From a virus, in IMG/VR virus record IMGVR_UViG_3300035034_003563, positions 1-39,809 of that record: a stretch of 39,809 nt of DNA; one strand, given 5' to 3'. This document shows positions 38,478 to 39,809 of this stretch, in pieces. Numbering within the stretch: the stretch's first letter is position 1; each line of letters starts with the position of its first letter. The position numbers and the translations under genes were made by a program. Under the pieces are notes generated by a model. The model was not told the origin of the DNA. It saw nothing but the letters and a program-made list of their open reading frames with translations, and ran no database searches.

Positions 38478-39581
38478 ATGGCAAATAATCCATACAAACC
38501 GATAACAAGTATAATCTCAACAAGACAGGAAACTTCTTCATTTACCACTGTAAATGATAGTGGTCTAACATATACTTTATGTGATAGAACAGATTTGCTT
38601 AGTAAAGAGGCAAATTATTTTATATCATTTAGAATGCCTCACACTCAAGCGAATCTTGACACAGGTTCAACTTTGTCGTTGCAAAACCCAGAACTTCAAC
38701 AGTTAAATGTTGACAACATGGTTATATCTCCAATTCCAAGAGAAGAACACAATGAAATAATTGATGGTAGAAGCGTTAGATTTATTGTACCTCAACTAAG
38801 CGGAGCTACAGGCGTGTCTGGAATGACAGTGGTATCTTCTACTTATGGTCAACTTACTAAGGCTCAAGATTCAGTTCTTCTTGGTAATAATGTGGCTTTT
38901 TTGTTTGCCGATGACATCAACAGGCCAAGAACTGGTACTACTGGAAACGGTAACGCATCATTTTTGCCAAGAACCACTTGGGATGTTGTACCTTTTGTAA
39001 ATAAACCAAAAGCGCACGCATATTCCGACCTTCAAGCTGCCGACATTAATACAGATACAAGAGCATGGTCTGGAGTTAACAAATCAGTAATGGTTCAAGA
39101 AAAATATCCAACAAGCACAAATCAAGGATATAATTACGACATCCCTGTTGGGTTTGTAGCTCTTGATAAAGGTTTTATGGTACTTACTCACCCAGACATA
39201 GTGAACAACATTCCATGGGGACAAGGTTATGACTTAATTACAAATGCAGCCAATACTTCATCAGGAACTACTGATGTTTATTTTTCAGGAGGAGCAAGTG
39301 TTTCTCAAGTTACATTTAATGATATTGACATAAACTTCAGAACTTCTGTAGTGTGTCTTGCTCTTCCTTCTGAGTTTGTGTTTTCTACAAATCCATCTTG
39401 GAACCTTGCATTCAACCTTCAGGAGCTTAATAATGGTACAAATGGTTTTGAACCAGTTCAAGTTACAGAGATTGGTTTGTATAATAAAAATAGCGAACTT
39501 ATAGCGGTTGCTAAGATGGATAGGCCAGTTGAAAAAACTTACACAAACTTGATTACATTTAATTTAGACATAGATGTTTAA
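38478..39581 (+). CDS. Virion structural protein, C-terminal paralogue of the 35392 gene
   Basis: A 367-residue protein. Its last ~45 residues (VQVTEIGLYNKNSELIAVAK, then RPVEKTYTNLITFNLDIDV) match the pattern of the C-terminus of the 676-residue protein. The preceding segment FNDIDINFRTSVVCLALPSE resembles its 'FKSVMTILAPDTLY' region. The N-terminal part (YKPITSIISTRQETSSFTTV) is different. Such shared ends suggest a common multimerisation or attachment domain in several tail or decoration proteins. It is the last complete gene of the window's plus-strand late block. Confidence 0.72.
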   Translation: MANNPYKPITSIISTRQETSSFTTVNDSGLTYTLCDRTDLLSKEANYFISFRMPHTQANLDTGSTLSLQNPELQQLNVDNMVISPIPREEHNEIIDGRSVRFIVPQLSGATGVSGMTVVSSTYGQLTKAQDSVLLGNNVAFLFADDINRPRTGTTGNGNASFLPRTTWDVVPFVNKPKAHAYSDLQAADINTDTRAWSGVNKSVMVQEKYPTSTNQGYNYDIPVGFVALDKGFMVLTHPDIVNNIPWGQGYDLITNAANTSSGTTDVYFSGGASVSQVTFNDIDINFRTSVVCLALPSEFVFSTNPSWNLAFNLQELNNGTNGFEPVQVTEIGLYNKNSELIAVAKMDRPVEKTYTNLITFNLDIDV

Positions 39582-39602
39582 CGACTTGATTATTAGTTAG
39601 TT

Positions 39603-39743
39603 ATGGCTGGAATTTACAAAATAAAGAATATGATTAATGGCAGGGCTTATATAGGTTCTGCCATTAATTTTTCAAGACGCATAGGTGAGCAAGGCGAATT
39701 TGTATTTGCTGTGAAGAACAAGAAGATTATAAGCCAAATCTAA
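39603..39743 (+). pseudogene. Truncated GIY-YIG endonuclease
   Basis: A 46-residue reading frame starting MAGIYKIKNMINGRAYIGSA shows both halves of the GIY-YIG motif. The next segment INFSRRIGEQ holds the conserved Arg region. The frame then jumps to GEFVFAVKNKK and ends. The central region with the catalytic Glu and the DNA-binding part (usually 100 residues or more) is absent, so it cannot be an active nuclease. It appears to be an internally deleted homing endonuclease left after the 38478 gene. Confidence 0.75.
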
Positions 39744-39757
39744 ATATAACAAATTTG

Positions 39758-39790
39758 AAAAAGCTCTTGATATTGTCAAGGGCTTTTTTT
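39758..39790 (+). terminator. Rho-independent terminator
   Basis: AAAAAGCTCTTGA (39758-39770) pairs with TCAAGGGCTTTTT (39776-39788), with one G-T wobble, followed by T residues. It ends the plus-strand virion gene block. Confidence 0.88.
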
Positions 39791-39809
39791 ATGTTTTATA
39801 AAACAAAAT

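Overview
The window is AT-rich DNA from a large tailed phage with a contractile, T4-like tail. The host is most likely a member of the Bacteroidota. Supporting signs are a gp25-type baseplate wedge protein next to a gp6/baseplate-J-type protein, a baseplate OB-fold protein, a tail-protein-I-like fibre adaptor and a gp55-like late sigma factor. Starts have A-rich leaders with almost no Shine-Dalgarno sequences, and there are two TAnnTTTG (-7) promoter boxes of the Bacteroidota type. There are no rRNA, tRNA or CRISPR sequences.

Layout. 1-2200: the end of a LAGLIDADG endonuclease, an intact GDP-mannose 4,6-dehydratase and a decayed sugar epimerase. 2200-4900: a metallophosphoesterase whose 3' end was invaded by a minus-strand homing endonuclease. 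4900-6900: a HAD-like protein, a VWA protein and a candidate structured RNA. 6875-10265: two glycosyltransferase-like proteins, the gp55-like sigma factor and a small protein resembling the C-terminal end of that sigma factor. 10300-14470: virion/baseplate genes, a small zinc-ribbon protein and a PncC/CinA-type amidase. 14443-25455: baseplate and fibre genes (DNRLRE-like, gp25, gp6, a gp7-sized protein, a Calx-beta protein), interrupted by an HNH endonuclease plus a broken ADP-ribosyltransferase (ART). 25458-29562: structural genes interrupted by a nucleotidyltransferase, a second ART and a second homing endonuclease. 29559-35254: a minus-strand tail-fibre module (tail-I-like adaptor, fibre shaft, leucine-rich-repeat tip) with two frame breaks. 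35392-39581: four further virion proteins, then a truncated GIY-YIG endonuclease.

How it works together. A TATTTATA box precedes many transcription units on both strands and is oriented with the gene. The gp55-like sigma factor encoded here is the obvious candidate to read it, which would make this a late-gene region. Sugar synthesis and glycosyltransferase genes suggest glycosylation of DNA, virion or host surface.

The most striking feature is a pair of related homing endonucleases (three zinc-ribbon repeats plus a Vsr/PD-(D/E)XK-like domain). Each sits at the end of a neighbouring gene and is flanked by two synonymously diverged copies of that gene end. One appears to rebuild the 3' end and terminator of its host gene. 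The other appears to rebuild the promoter and 5' end. This looks like a self-repairing insertion strategy. ART genes accompany endonucleases at two separate sites.
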